Below, in pieces: positions 7,456-17,705 of a DNA stretch of 64,000 bases (its first letter is position 1; each line of letters starts with the position of its first letter). The DNA is from Bacillota bacterium (GTDB lineage: Bacteria; Bacillota; Clostridia; Lachnospirales; Lachnospiraceae): NCBI GenBank assembly GCA_023415055.1, contig JAEZLZ010000058.1, positions 1-64,000 of the forward strand, given 5' to 3'. A model generated the notes under the pieces. The model was given only the letters and a program-made list of their open reading frames with translations, was not told the origin of the DNA and ran no database searches. The position numbers and the translations under genes are program-made.

Positions 7456-9054
7456 TTATTTGTCAGTGCCGATAAAACATCCTGCCTTCCTACCAAGGTA
7501 TCGATCTTGTCTAACGGTCATTATACCATTGACAAAGATGTAATCAAAGCCGGTTGCCATGTTCCTCGGTTCCTCATAGCTTGCTTTTGTATCAATCTTT
7601 TCTAAGTCGAAAACATTAATATCCGCATCCATCCCCGGTCTAAGCAGTCCCTTTCCAGAGAGATGAAAACACGAAGCAGGAAGACTTGTTATCTTGCGGA
7701 CCGCTTCTTCCAGTGTAAGTATCTTTTGTTCCTTTACATAGCGTTGCAGTATCCTAGGGAAAGTTCCATACATTCGGGGGTGAGGAAGCCCTCCCTCCGG
7801 ATAGATGCTGTCCGATATAAATGAGGAATAAGGGTCCTGCATTATCCTTATAATATCTTTCTCGGATGCGATATAATCAATCATAGAGATAGCACAATTC
7901 TCTTCAACAAGCAGATCATAAGTACACTCGTAGGGGTCCTTCGTCGTAAGCATTGCTATCTCTTCCAAGGATTTGCCGATATATCTCTGATTTTCTGCTT
8001 TTTGCATCGTTGTGGGATAGATATTGTGAAACCCGATGGAGGATACCAGATTCTCAAAATGCTTCGAGGGCTCCTTCAATATCCTGGTAAGTGTCTCTCT
8101 TTCCTCGCCGTTTTGAAGTCTGGTGGTGATACCATCAAGGCCTCCCTCCAGATACTCAGGGGGTAAGATCTGAATCAGCTGAGTAGATCCTGCCGTGTAG
8201 GGATAGAGATCACAGGTGACCTCCATACCGGAAGCCCTTGCTTCTTCCAGCATCTGCAGAGCCTTTTTCGCCTTAACCTCCCAGTTTCTCTCTCCGATGA
8301 TCTTCAAATGGCTGATATGAAGAGGAACTCCTAGTCGCCTCGCGATTTCGATTACTTCTGCAAGAGATTCGCAGATTGTGTCTCCTTCGCCGCGAATATG
8401 CGTAATTAATGGAACTTGATACTTCTTCATCGGCCAAAGGACTTCAACAAAGTCCTCCAGATCGTAATTGTATTCCGGCGCATAGACTATCCCCAAACTG
8501 ACTCCAAGAGCACCGGCTTCCAGAGAATTCTTAAGATAATCTCTTGCTATTTCCTTTTCCGTATCCGACAGCTTTCCAGTCTCATACCCCTTGACTGCGG
8601 CACGTATCGTTCCATTTCCGATCAGCATTCCCACATTGATCGGCAGAGGCTTTTTCTCTACCTCTTTTCTGTATGAGGCAAAGTCATCAAACAAAAGATC
8701 CTTCCCGACACTTCCGATGACCGGCTTTAAGAAGTTATGGATTTCCTCACGGTACCGAGTGGGACAGGGAATGATACTTAATCCACAATTACCATTGATG
8801 ATTGTCGTTAATCCCTGTCTTACCTCTAGTTCCCCAAAGTCCTCCTGAAAGAGTCTTGCATCTGCGTGACGATGAATGTCAATAAAGCCCGGGGTTACAT
8901 ATCTTCCTGTAACATCCAGTATATTCTTTGCCGGTTGGTCGATCGTTTCACTAAGCTCCCGGATCTTGCCGGCCTCAACCGCCAGATCCAGGCGCAATGG
9001 CTTTGAACCGTCTCCTGTCACGACAAACCCATTCTTTAATATATAGTCATACAT
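7456..9054 (-). CDS. D-aminoacylase/dihydroorotase-like amidohydrolase
   Basis: This 532-residue protein is a metal-dependent amidohydrolase of the N-acyl-D-amino-acid deacylase family, a TIM barrel with small beta domains. Visible metal ligands are the HRH motif near residue 61, the cysteine of GNCGLS near residue 95, and histidines in THIRGE and HISHLK. The catalytic aspartate is probably that of FISDSIYPEGG. Within this operon it probably hydrolyses an N-acyl, N-carbamoyl or formimino intermediate rather than a true D-amino acid amide. That is inference. It is translated between the TetR gene and mocA with gaps of about 40 bases. Confidence 0.85.
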   Translation of the reverse strand: MYDYILKNGFVVTGDGSKPLRLDLAVEAGKIRELSETIDQPAKNILDVTGRYVTPGFIDIHRHADARLFQEDFGELEVRQGLTTIINGNCGLSIIPCPTRYREEIHNFLKPVIGSVGKDLLFDDFASYRKEVEKKPLPINVGMLIGNGTIRAAVKGYETGKLSDTEKEIARDYLKNSLEAGALGVSLGIVYAPEYNYDLEDFVEVLWPMKKYQVPLITHIRGEGDTICESLAEVIEIARRLGVPLHISHLKIIGERNWEVKAKKALQMLEEARASGMEVTCDLYPYTAGSTQLIQILPPEYLEGGLDGITTRLQNGEERETLTRILKEPSKHFENLVSSIGFHNIYPTTMQKAENQRYIGKSLEEIAMLTTKDPYECTYDLLVEENCAISMIDYIASEKDIIRIMQDPYSSFISDSIYPEGGLPHPRMYGTFPRILQRYVKEQKILTLEEAVRKITSLPASCFHLSGKGLLRPGMDADINVFDLEKIDTKASYEEPRNMATGFDYIFVNGIMTVRQDRYLGRKAGCFIGTDK

Positions 9055-9095
9055 AAAATCACAGCTTTCTATAGAGGTTTTGATTAAATCCGAAG

Positions 9096-9767
9096 CTAAT
9101 CCTTCCTCAGACTGTTAATCTGGCTCAGCATCAATTGCTTGCATTGATCAAAATAACCTTCAATATCAAACTCACCTTTATTAATCAGGTATTGAATGGT
9201 TGCACCTTGCATCAGAGAAACCAGAGTATACGGAAGCAGCTCCTTACTCTTATCATCAAGCCAGGGGCAATATTTCTCAAGCACTTCCCGGATCTCTCTT
9301 CTCCATTTCATATAGGATTCATCAAAATTATCATGAACCTCTTCGTTGCTCTTACTCTGCACCCAGAAATCGATCTCTGCAAAATCATATTTATGCTTTG
9401 TCAGAATCAATCTCTTTTTCTGATTAATAAATACCTCCAGCTGGCTCTCAAGCGTATCCTTACTGTGCTTTTTCTCTTTTCTTCTGGCATCATAGCACTC
9501 CTCGAAGATATACTCCTGCAGAGCCAGCATCAGCTCATCCTTAGTCTTGTAATAGTAATGAACATTCGATTGTACCATCTTTGCACGTTCTGCAATCAGA
9601 TGCATTCTTGTACCGGCGATAGTCTGCTTATTCACTACATCCAGAGCAGCATTCATAATACGTTTGCTCTGCTCCTTACTGATCTCTTGATTAAGCTCCG
9701 AGGTTCCCTCCGTCTCAGAGGCTTTTTTGGTTACCCTTCTCGTCCTCTTCCTGGTCGTGTCCTCCAT
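9096..9767 (-). CDS. TetR-family transcriptional regulator
   Basis: This 223-residue regulator has a basic, Lys/Arg-rich N-terminal extension of about 35 residues. A TetR helix-turn-helix follows, in which RMHLIAERAKMVQSNVHYYYKTKDEL covers the recognition region and the conserved YYxxKxEL end. The C-terminal half is helical and should bind a ligand. It sits inside the catabolic operon, so it probably controls it. ATG at 9767 is chosen because AAGGAAGGGG lies upstream; a TTG start at 9803 would include that site. The long basic arm is unusual and may contact DNA. Confidence 0.85.
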   Translation of the reverse strand: MEDTTRKRTRRVTKKASETEGTSELNQEISKEQSKRIMNAALDVVNKQTIAGTRMHLIAERAKMVQSNVHYYYKTKDELMLALQEYIFEECYDARRKEKKHSKDTLESQLEVFINQKKRLILTKHKYDFAEIDFWVQSKSNEEVHDNFDESYMKWRREIREVLEKYCPWLDDKSKELLPYTLVSLMQGATIQYLINKGEFDIEGYFDQCKQLMLSQINSLRKD

Positions 9768-9807
9768 ACGTGTATCTATCCCCTTCCTTGCGGCAGTAGC
9801 CAATTTC

Positions 9808-10191
9808 TTAATTGGATTTCACTGCCACTGCTTCGATCTCAACCAAACCGCCTTTGGGTAATTTGGCTACCTGTACACAGGAACGGGCCGGAGTCTCACC
9901 TTTAAAATAATCCGCATAAATTGCATTCACTGTACCGAAATCATTCATATCCTGTAAAAATACGGTGGTTTTAATTACATCCTGATAAGATAATCCAGCT
10001 TCTGCGAGGATTGCTCCCAGATTCTTTAAGCTAAGATGTGCCTGAGCCTCTACACCTTCCGGCATCGTACCATCTACCGGATCCAGACCCAGCTGCCCTG
10101 AGGTAAACAGAAAATCTCCGGCTTTAATCGCATGAACATACGGTCCAACCGCTGCCGGTGCATTTTTCGCATTGATAACTTCTTTTTTCAT
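9808..10191 (-). CDS. ridA: RidA family enamine/imine deaminase
   Basis: This 127-residue protein is a RidA/YjgF family member. The family hydrolyses 2-aminoacrylate and similar enamines or imines to keto acids. The C-terminal half keeps the substrate-carboxylate-binding arginine in ARSCVQV, the family segment GGLVEIEAVA and the trimer-forming core. ATG at 10191 follows GGAGG by 7 bases. Its presence makes sense because YgeX releases aminoacrylate-type intermediates from diaminopropionate. Confidence 0.9.
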   Translation of the reverse strand: MKKEVINAKNAPAAVGPYVHAIKAGDFLFTSGQLGLDPVDGTMPEGVEAQAHLSLKNLGAILAEAGLSYQDVIKTTVFLQDMNDFGTVNAIYADYFKGETPARSCVQVAKLPKGGLVEIEAVAVKSN

Positions 10192-10266
10192 GATAATTCC
10201 TCCATTCATCTTTTATACCTTTGTCTTCATAGAATATCCTTCTCTTTATGATTGGACATCCCTAAC

Positions 10267-11658
10267 TTATTCTACCTGCATTCCGGTATCTTGGCAAGGT
10301 CCCCGATGCACATAGCTGCCCTTCTTCTCAAGGAGAATCTTTCCTTCTTCTGCAGCCAGGTCTCCCATAAGCAGAACCTTCTCTGCCCTACCGGTAACCG
10401 CAAGCCCCTCATAGGGAGTGTAATCTACCTTCTGAAGCTGATCCTTCGCGGTAATCGTTCCTCGGCAATCCGGATCCCAGATCACCAGATCTGCATCACT
10501 TCCGACGGCAATCACACCCTTTTTCGGATACATTCCGAATAGCTTGGCCGGATTCGTAGATAAGGCGGCACAGAACTGCTCTGCAGTTATTCTGTTCTCA
10601 GCAACTCCATAAGTATACAGTAATACCGGCCGATGCTCTACTCCCGGAATACCGTTCGGTATCTTTGAGAAATCATTGATACCCCGCTCCTTCTGGCCTT
10701 TAAAATGAAAGCTGCAGTGATCGGTTCCAATGGTATCAATCTTATTGTCTCTCCACGCTCTCCAGAGGCACTCCATATCCTCCTTTTTCCGAAGCGGAGG
10801 AGATAATACATATTTGGCGCTCTCAAAGCCCGGAAGCTCATATTTGGAATCGTCCATCAAAAGATATTGGGGACAGGTCTCTACGTATACCTTCTGACCT
10901 TCATTCCTGGCCGCCTCGACGATCCGATAACCCTTTTTCGTGCTTAGGTGCACAATATTGACAGGTGCATCGGCAAGTCTGGCAATGGTAAGAAGCTGAT
11001 TGACTGCCTCTGCCTCCACCTCGTCCGGTCGAGACAAGGGATGAGCCATCGGGGATAGATGTCCCAGTGACTTCTGTTCCCGGATCAGTGTATTCACCAG
11101 ATCACCATTCTCACAGTGAACTCCGATGATTCCACCTTCTTCCCGGACTGCCTTCAATATCTCATACATAATTCCGGCATGAACCTTCAGATTATCATAA
11201 GCCATATATAGCTTATAGGAGGTAATGCCTGCGCCGGTCATATCCTTAAGCTCTTTTTTTGTATTCTCGTTCCAGTCACTGATCGACATATGGAATCCAT
11301 AATGACAGGAGGATCGTCCCTCTGCTTTTTTATTCCAGATCTCCAGCGCTTCCTTTAGAGTCTCGCCTTTATTCTGAGTAGCAAAATCAAGAATAGTGGT
11401 CGTTCCGCCTGCCAGCGCTGCCTTGGTTCCGGATTCAAAATCATCTGCAGTAAAAAAATCGCCGGCATCCAGATCGAAATGGGTATGAGTATCGATAAAA
11501 CCCGGGAAAATCAGCTTGCCTGCGGCATTGATTACCTGCTCTCCCCGAGGTACCAGATCTATCCCCAGCTCGGTAATCCGATCCCCTTCGATTCTGATGT
11601 CCATCCCGGTACTTTTCTCAGCTGTAACAACCGTTCCGCCTTTTATAAAAAGATCCAT
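10267..11658 (-). CDS. hyuA: Hydantoinase/dihydropyrimidinase-type amidohydrolase (HyuA)
   Basis: This 463-residue cyclic-amide hydrolase has the full metal-site set of the family. DTHTHFD gives the first histidine pair, the lysine in SYKLYMAY is expected to be carbamylated, and GVHCENGD, VNIVHLST and GTDHCSF supply the remaining ligands. It should open a hydantoin or ureide-type ring. E. coli has the equivalent hyuA/ygeZ in its matching cluster. The start at 11658 is preferred because AGGAG lies 10 bases upstream; GTG 11670 and ATG 11667 are too near that site. It follows ygfK by 22 bases. Confidence 0.92.
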   Translation of the reverse strand: MDLFIKGGTVVTAEKSTGMDIRIEGDRITELGIDLVPRGEQVINAAGKLIFPGFIDTHTHFDLDAGDFFTADDFESGTKAALAGGTTTILDFATQNKGETLKEALEIWNKKAEGRSSCHYGFHMSISDWNENTKKELKDMTGAGITSYKLYMAYDNLKVHAGIMYEILKAVREEGGIIGVHCENGDLVNTLIREQKSLGHLSPMAHPLSRPDEVEAEAVNQLLTIARLADAPVNIVHLSTKKGYRIVEAARNEGQKVYVETCPQYLLMDDSKYELPGFESAKYVLSPPLRKKEDMECLWRAWRDNKIDTIGTDHCSFHFKGQKERGINDFSKIPNGIPGVEHRPVLLYTYGVAENRITAEQFCAALSTNPAKLFGMYPKKGVIAVGSDADLVIWDPDCRGTITAKDQLQKVDYTPYEGLAVTGRAEKVLLMGDLAAEEGKILLEKKGSYVHRGPCQDTGMQVE

Positions 11659-11680
11659 CGTTTCCATCACTCCTGTCTAT

Positions 11681-14677
11681 TTATTGTAACAACAGATAGC
11701 GGTAATCATAATAGACCGCTAACATAAGATTTTTAATCTCTACATTCAGCTCACAGAAGATATCCTTCAGGTTAACATCCTTGATCTGGTTGCCAAGTCT
11801 TACACGGAAGTAAGCCTTTGACATATCTAAGAGAACAAAGCCTTGGTTCTCGCTGTTCTCAAAGTCCTCCACTGTTCTGAACAGAGTGAATTTCTCTTTA
11901 TAGGGAGCACTGTCATAAGGACAAAAGCTCTTACAGTTACCGCATTCGTTACACATGTAATCCACATGAAGAATCTGGGGCATCTTTGCTCCGTGTACAA
12001 AGACGGAGATATTTGCTCTGTTCGGACAAACCTCAGTACATGCTTCACAGATCAGGTTACATTCCAGACAACGTTTTCCGTCATCCATCGGCTCCAGTGC
12101 CGGAACCAGATTTCCTTTTCTCAAAGCTATCTCTTTCTCATGAACTGGACTTTCGATCGCTGCTCTTGGACTGATGTTCAGAATAGCATTCACTGCCTTT
12201 GCGGCATCCCGGATAGCTTCCACTACCGTTGCCGGTCCATTTGCGCCGTCTCCTACCACATAGACATGGGACAACGAGGTCTCCATAGTATCAGCGTCAT
12301 GCACTGCTACACCGCGGCTGTTCACCTTGATACCGAGTGCTTCGAAGTAGGAGTGATCTACCTTCTCACCAAGGGAGGCAACAACCGTATCGATATCCAG
12401 TACAGCCTCTTCTTCGGTTTCAACCGGTTTCTGTCTTCCGGAGGCATCCATCTCACCAAGAACCACTCTATGGCAGATCAACTTACCATTCTTATGGGCA
12501 ACTGGTGCCAACAGCTCCTGAAGCTCTACTCCATCCTTAAGTGCCAACTCAAGCTCTTCCTCATCCGCGGGCATGTACTGTACCGTACGACGATATACGA
12601 TGGATACCTTCTCAACTCCAGGTATTCGCTTCGCTGCTCTTGCTGCATCCATTGCGGTATTTCCTGCACCGATGATTGCAACATTCTTACCAATCGTCAA
12701 GGACTCCGGATGATTACGGCAGGCTTCCAGGAACTCTATCGCGTTGATCTCATTCTCACATTCGATACCGAGCGGCATTCCCTTTGTCGCTCCGACTGCC
12801 AGTACAACCTCTTCAAAACCAGCATCAAAAAGCTCATTGATATCATTGATCGGATGATTAAATTCAAACTTGGCACCCATAGCCTTTGCCAAATTAACAT
12901 CTTTTTCTACATCCTCATAAGGAATACGAAACTCCGGAACTACATATCTTACGATTCCACCAGCCTGCGCTCTCTTTTCAAAGACTGTTACGTCAGCTCC
13001 TTCTCTCGCAAGGAAGAATGCTGTAGAGATACCTCCCGCACCAGCACCAACAACCGCAACCTTATGACCCTTATGTTTATCGGAGGGCTTCAGCTCCTGG
13101 ATCAGTTCATCATAGCCCTTCTTCGCTGCTACGAGCTTCGCATCACGAATCAAAAGGGATTCCTCATAGAAATTACGGGTACATTTGTTCATGCATGTGT
13201 GGTTGCAGATCGTACCGGTAATAAAAGGCAGCGCATTCTTATCGGTGATTACCTTGAGTGCCTGCAGATATTCGCCGTCCTTCACCAGTTTTAAATAGGT
13301 AGGAACATCCTGATTGATCGGGCACTGCTTGTTGCAGGGTGCGATAAAGCAGTTGATCAACGGTACTTTATCCTTGATCTTTCTGGAGGGAAGTGGCTTC
13401 ACTCCCTTTGTATAATGCTTATCGGTCATCACTTCCTGAATAAATTCTCCCAGGGCTTCTACCTCTATCCCATCGAATTCTTTATATTCCAGTGACTCCA
13501 GTTTCTGAGCGATCTGGGTACCTCTCTGATAACCACCGGTCTTAAGATAGGTGGTTGCCATGGTAACCGGCCAGATTCCAAGCTTAACGATCTTATCAAT
13601 ATTAAAATAGTCTGCACCGCCGGAGTATGAGATACGGAGCTTTCCGTCAAAAGCCTTGGACAGCTTGTATGCAACGGATAGAGAAAGTGCTGCCAGCGAA
13701 CGGCCTGACATGTACATTTCCTGACTCGGCAGCTCGTTGCGGGTAACATCGACCGGGAAGGTATTGGTTAACTTCACGCCAAATTCCAGTCCTTCTTCCT
13801 TTGCTTTCTCCTGCAATCTTTTCAGCATGGGAACTGCATCTTCAAATTGTAAGTCATCCTTAAAATGGAAATCGCCAAATACTACGTAGCCATAGCCCAT
13901 CCGGTCCATGATGTCTCGCGCTGTCTCATAACCGAGCAGGGTCGGATTGCATTTTACGAAGGTATTCAGATGCTTTTCTTTAATCAGATACGTTGCGATA
14001 CTCTCAATCTCCTGGGGAGGACAGCCATGCAGCGTGGATACGGTAACGGAAGTACACACCTTCGGTGAAATGCTTTCAATAAAGGCTTTATCCACCTTTT
14101 CAAATCTCTCCGCATGAGATAGAAGATAATCCATACATTCCTGCCAAATAGGAGCTTTTCTTCCATCCATGAGCTGGTTGATAAAGGTATCAATCTTCTC
14201 GGACTGAATTCCCTTTAAATCATAGCCGACGCTCATATTGAAGATAAAGCCATCGCTCTCACCAAGTCCGAATTCCTTGGAAATAATCTTCAGCGCAAAC
14301 CATGCCTTAATATATTCCTCCAGTGCCTCAGGTACGCGAAGCTCAGTAGACCATTCACAGTTGTAGCCCTCATCATCTGCAAGGATACAGGGTTTACTTA
14401 CCGGAAGATCCTCGCCGTCCAGAGTCTGAACTGTCTTCAGCTCAAAGAAACGATTTCCGGTATAGTATGCTGCAACAATATTTTGTGCCAGCTGTGTATT
14501 CGGGCCGGCCGCCGGACCGAAGGGTGTCTCTAACTTCTCATCAAAGATATGAAGTACCTGTTTTTTTTCCTTCACAAAGGGTCTTCGTACTCCAAAGACC
14601 TTTCCGGTCTCTTTCTTTTCTTCAAAAATCCATTCCATCAGATTACGAAACGGTATCGGTGTCATTCTGTCTCCCAT
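11681..14677 (-). CDS. ygfK: YgfK-type iron-sulfur flavoprotein oxidoreductase
   Basis: This 998-residue protein resembles dihydropyrimidine dehydrogenase and glutamate synthase small subunits. The N-terminal third is a dihydroorotate-dehydrogenase-like barrel (FGPAAGPNTQ). A cysteine-rich insertion (CNKQCPINQ, CNHTCMNKC) is followed by an FAD-binding VAVVGAGAGGIS and a NAD(P)-binding VAIIGAGNTAMDAA. Near the C-terminus two 4Fe-4S type clusters are encoded (CLECNLICEACTEVCP and CNECGNCKSFCP). The protein was once named a putative selenate reductase subunit. In purine clusters it more likely reduces the ring or moves electrons for XdhD. AGGAGG lies 8 bases before ATG 14677. Confidence 0.92.
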   Translation of the reverse strand: MGDRMTPIPFRNLMEWIFEEKKETGKVFGVRRPFVKEKKQVLHIFDEKLETPFGPAAGPNTQLAQNIVAAYYTGNRFFELKTVQTLDGEDLPVSKPCILADDEGYNCEWSTELRVPEALEEYIKAWFALKIISKEFGLGESDGFIFNMSVGYDLKGIQSEKIDTFINQLMDGRKAPIWQECMDYLLSHAERFEKVDKAFIESISPKVCTSVTVSTLHGCPPQEIESIATYLIKEKHLNTFVKCNPTLLGYETARDIMDRMGYGYVVFGDFHFKDDLQFEDAVPMLKRLQEKAKEEGLEFGVKLTNTFPVDVTRNELPSQEMYMSGRSLAALSLSVAYKLSKAFDGKLRISYSGGADYFNIDKIVKLGIWPVTMATTYLKTGGYQRGTQIAQKLESLEYKEFDGIEVEALGEFIQEVMTDKHYTKGVKPLPSRKIKDKVPLINCFIAPCNKQCPINQDVPTYLKLVKDGEYLQALKVITDKNALPFITGTICNHTCMNKCTRNFYEESLLIRDAKLVAAKKGYDELIQELKPSDKHKGHKVAVVGAGAGGISTAFFLAREGADVTVFEKRAQAGGIVRYVVPEFRIPYEDVEKDVNLAKAMGAKFEFNHPINDINELFDAGFEEVVLAVGATKGMPLGIECENEINAIEFLEACRNHPESLTIGKNVAIIGAGNTAMDAARAAKRIPGVEKVSIVYRRTVQYMPADEEELELALKDGVELQELLAPVAHKNGKLICHRVVLGEMDASGRQKPVETEEEAVLDIDTVVASLGEKVDHSYFEALGIKVNSRGVAVHDADTMETSLSHVYVVGDGANGPATVVEAIRDAAKAVNAILNISPRAAIESPVHEKEIALRKGNLVPALEPMDDGKRCLECNLICEACTEVCPNRANISVFVHGAKMPQILHVDYMCNECGNCKSFCPYDSAPYKEKFTLFRTVEDFENSENQGFVLLDMSKAYFRVRLGNQIKDVNLKDIFCELNVEIKNLMLAVYYDYRYLLLQ

Positions 14678-14689
14678 GTTTTTTTCCTC

Positions 14690-16021
14690 CTATCCATTAA
14701 TGCTTTGTGCCAGCTTCTGCGCCTGCTCTCTGCAGTCCGCCATAGCTTTGGCTTCATCTATATAGAGAAGCTCACGATCCTTCATTAGGACCTTGCCATT
14801 GATCATTGTAGTTACTATCTTACATCCGTTCAAGCCAAAGAGCATATGGCTGTTGATGTTATCCGCTGTGAGAGGTGTGAGAGGATCATAATCCGCCACG
14901 ACCACATCTGCCGCATAGCCTTCCTTCAAGACACCAAGAGGTGTATCAAAGTATCGGTTTGCAATTCTTGCATTCCCTTCAAATAGCATTGCAGGGACCT
15001 CACCCCAGGCTGCATTCGCATCACAGAGACTATGCTTATGCAAAACATTAGCCACCTTATAGGATTCAAACATGTCATTGGTATAGCCATCGGTTCCAAG
15101 TCCGGTCAAAATACCTCTATGATAGATCTCCATGGTCGGAGGACAGCCGCAAGCATTTCCCATGTTGGACTCCGGATTATGCACTACCATGGTATCTGTC
15201 TCCTTTAAGAGCTCCATCTCCTGTGAATTTACATAAATGCAATGAGCTGCAATCGTCTTCGGGCCAAGTATTCCCTGATCCATAAGACGGTTAACAATCC
15301 GTTTGCCGTGTCTCTTCAGATTCACATGCAAGTCCTCGATGCCTTCTGCCACATGAATGTGATAGCCTACATTCTCCGGCGTTTGCTCTCTGCATAACGC
15401 AAAGGTCTGATCCGATATAGTAAATGCAGCATGTAAGCCCATCATACCCTTCAACATATCATCCTTTTGCTTTGCTGCGTAGTGGATAAAATCTGCATTC
15501 TCCTTAACGCTGGCTCTCATCTTCTCTTCGCCGTCACGATCGGATACCTCATAACACAGACAGGTACGCACTCCCAGATCCTTTGCTGCATCTGCAATCG
15601 TGAATAAGCTGCCTTCGATACTTCCAAAGCTGGCATGATGATCGAATACCGTAGTAACACCATTCTTGATACAATCAATATAAGTAGCGATGGCACTCTG
15701 TTTCGTCTGTTCCAGAGTCAGATGACGATCAATCGTCCACCAGAGTCCATCCAGAATGTCCAGGAAACCTTTGGGGTTATAATTATTAATGGATAAGCCC
15801 CTTGCCATTGCACTATAGATGTGGTTGTGGGTATTAATCAGACCCGGCATAATTAAGCCGCCCTTTGCATCAATCCACTGTGCCTCCGGATATTTCGTCC
15901 TTAGTTCCTCCGTCTTTCCAAGCGCTATGATCTTTGTCTCCTCAACAAGCACTGCTCCATTTTCAATGAAAGGCTGGTCCTTATCTCTGGTTACTACTCT
16001 ACCATTTCCAATCAGTATCAT
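14690..16021 (-). CDS. ssnA: SsnA-type aminohydrolase/chlorohydrolase
   Basis: This 443-residue amidohydrolase is of the guanine-deaminase/chlorohydrolase type. Metal-site motifs are NTHNH near residue 60, HIHVAEG, AHCIY and the aspartate in GLGTDGYTND. It is expected to deaminate or open a purine-derived heterocycle. It is the first gene of the minus-strand operon and is separated from ygfK by only 12 bases. ATG at 16021 has AGGAGA 6 bases upstream; an ATG at 16054 in the same frame has no such site. The name follows the conserved ssnA gene of these clusters. Confidence 0.92.
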   Translation of the reverse strand: MILIGNGRVVTRDKDQPFIENGAVLVEETKIIALGKTEELRTKYPEAQWIDAKGGLIMPGLINTHNHIYSAMARGLSINNYNPKGFLDILDGLWWTIDRHLTLEQTKQSAIATYIDCIKNGVTTVFDHHASFGSIEGSLFTIADAAKDLGVRTCLCYEVSDRDGEEKMRASVKENADFIHYAAKQKDDMLKGMMGLHAAFTISDQTFALCREQTPENVGYHIHVAEGIEDLHVNLKRHGKRIVNRLMDQGILGPKTIAAHCIYVNSQEMELLKETDTMVVHNPESNMGNACGCPPTMEIYHRGILTGLGTDGYTNDMFESYKVANVLHKHSLCDANAAWGEVPAMLFEGNARIANRYFDTPLGVLKEGYAADVVVADYDPLTPLTADNINSHMLFGLNGCKIVTTMINGKVLMKDRELLYIDEAKAMADCREQAQKLAQSING

Positions 16022-16263
16022 AATTGTCTCCTTTCTTTCTATAATTTTCGTCATTTTAGGTATTTATACCCAATAACTCGAAAAATATTTCATAAGTTGT
16101 CTGAATTGTGCTATTGTTTGACCAATCAATCTAATTAATTTTTAAAAAAAATAATTATTACTAACTTTGTTTTTACATATTTTTCTTTCATTTAGTTGTT
16201 TTGAACAAAAATATCGTTTTTTATTAGCCATTTTATACAATTTGCATCGTTTTATTTTACACT

Positions 16264-16292
16264 AATATAGTTTATCACCATCATAATGTAAA
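16264..16292 (-). promoter_or_regulatory. Putative promoter of the ssnA-xdhD operon
   Basis: On the minus strand TTTACA (16292-16287) and TATATT (16269-16264) are 17 bases apart. This would give a leader of about 240 bases before ssnA. The surrounding DNA is very AT rich, so chance matches are possible. Confidence 0.4.
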
Positions 16293-16345
16293 ATCAAATG
16301 AAATTATAAAAAAATTAAATTTTGTATTTTTCGTTGAAAAATGTA

Positions 16346-16373
16346 TTGATTTTTTTATCCGATATGCTATGAT
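16346..16373 (+). promoter_or_regulatory. Putative promoter of the ygeX operon
   Basis: TTGATT (16346-16351) and TATGAT (16368-16373) are separated by 16 bases. The leader of about 95 bases contains AGAAAGT / ACTTTCT arms. The 455-base gap between ssnA and ygeX (16022-16476) is the divergent control region, but no clear operator was recognised. Confidence 0.5.
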
Positions 16374-16476
16374 GAATCATATGATGTGCCATAAGAAATT
16401 AATTAATACAGAAAGTCCGCATTAATTATTCGAACTTTCTCTTTCATCAAAAGTTTTTCATATTTAGGAGGTAATC

Positions 16477-17685
16477 ATGGATAAAATCAAATGGATTCAG
16501 AACACCATGCCAAAAACCGCCGATTCTAACCTTGAGGTTATGGACTTATCCGAAGTTAAGAAAGCCCGTGACTTTCATCAGACAATCCCCGGTTATGAGC
16601 GCACACCCCTGGCTAATCTCCAGCGCATGGCAGAGTATCTTGGACTAAGGGAGCTTTATATCAAGGACGAATCCTACCGCTTCGGCCTGAATGCTTTTAA
16701 GGTTCTCGGCGGTTCTTTCGCAATGGCTCGTTATATTGCTCAGAAGACGAATCGTGACGTATCCGAACTTGATTTCGAAACCTTGACCAGCGACAAGCTG
16801 AGACAAGAGTTCGGTCAAGCAACGTTCTTTACCGCAACCGACGGAAATCACGGACGCGGTGTTGCCTGGGCAGCGAACCGACTGAAGCAGAAAGCAGTCG
16901 TTTACATGCCAAAGGGTTCCACACAGACTCGTCTTGACAATATCAAGGCAGAGGGAGCCACAGCAACTATTGAAGAAGTCAATTATGATGAATGTGTTCG
17001 TATGGCAGCCGCTGCTGCTGCAAAAACCCCCAACGGTGTAGTCGTACAGGATACTGCCTGGGAAGGCTACGAGGAGATTCCGGCATGGATTATGCAGGGC
17101 TATGGCACTATGGCTATGGAATCCATTGAACAGTTGGAGAAGCTTGGTACCGATCGTCCGACCCATGTATTTGTACAGGCCGGTGTAGGTTCCTTGGCCG
17201 GTGCCGTACAAGGCTACCTGGCAAATAAATATCCGGATAATCCTCCTACGGTAGTAGTTGTGGAAGCAGATGTTGCCGCTTGTCTTTACAAGGGTGCTGT
17301 TGCCGGAGACGGCAAGGAACGTTTTGTAGATGGTGATATGCAGACCATTATGGCAGGTCTCGCATGCGGAGAGCCCAATACAATATCCTGGGATATCCTA
17401 AAGAATCATGTGTCCGTATTTGTAGCAGCTCCGGATTGGGTAGCTGCTAAAGCGATGAGAATGCTGAGTGCTCCAATCAAAGGAGATCCTCAAGTTGTAT
17501 CCGGTGAATCCGGTGCCGCTCCCTTCGGTGTATTAGTTGAGATTATGACCAACCCCGAGCTTGCAGAGCTTAAGAAAGCGTTGAAGCTTGATGAGACCTC
17601 CAAGGTTCTTCTCTTTTCAACAGAAGGCGATACGGATCCCGACCGCTATAAAGAAATCGTTTGGGATGGAAAACAGTATAACTAA
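16477..17685 (+). CDS. ygeX: Diaminopropionate ammonia-lyase (YgeX)
   Basis: This 402-residue PLP enzyme of fold type II splits 2,3-diaminopropionate into pyruvate and two ammonia. The PLP lysine is K75 in LNAFKVLGGS. DGNHGRGVAWAA is the conserved asparagine loop, and GVGSLAGAV holds the cofactor phosphate. Length and motifs match the YgeX group, about 400 residues. A strong AGGAGG site precedes ATG 16477. It is first in the plus-strand operon. Products feed pyruvate metabolism and ammonia, and RidA on the other arm can clear the aminoacrylate intermediate. Confidence 0.95.
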   Translation: MDKIKWIQNTMPKTADSNLEVMDLSEVKKARDFHQTIPGYERTPLANLQRMAEYLGLRELYIKDESYRFGLNAFKVLGGSFAMARYIAQKTNRDVSELDFETLTSDKLRQEFGQATFFTATDGNHGRGVAWAANRLKQKAVVYMPKGSTQTRLDNIKAEGATATIEEVNYDECVRMAAAAAAKTPNGVVVQDTAWEGYEEIPAWIMQGYGTMAMESIEQLEKLGTDRPTHVFVQAGVGSLAGAVQGYLANKYPDNPPTVVVVEADVAACLYKGAVAGDGKERFVDGDMQTIMAGLACGEPNTISWDILKNHVSVFVAAPDWVAAKAMRMLSAPIKGDPQVVSGESGAAPFGVLVEIMTNPELAELKKALKLDETSKVLLFSTEGDTDPDRYKEIVWDGKQYN

Positions 17686-17705
17686 ATGTAGGTTTTTGGC
17701 AAAGA

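Noticed and set aside
11843..13294. A 483-residue open frame on the plus strand.
   Set aside because: It is the shadow of ygfK on the other strand, with no family motif and no ribosome binding site.
16055..16476. Searched for a purine riboswitch or other aptamer in the divergent control region.
   Set aside because: No purine-aptamer core sequence or three-helix layout was seen; only promoters and a weak hairpin.
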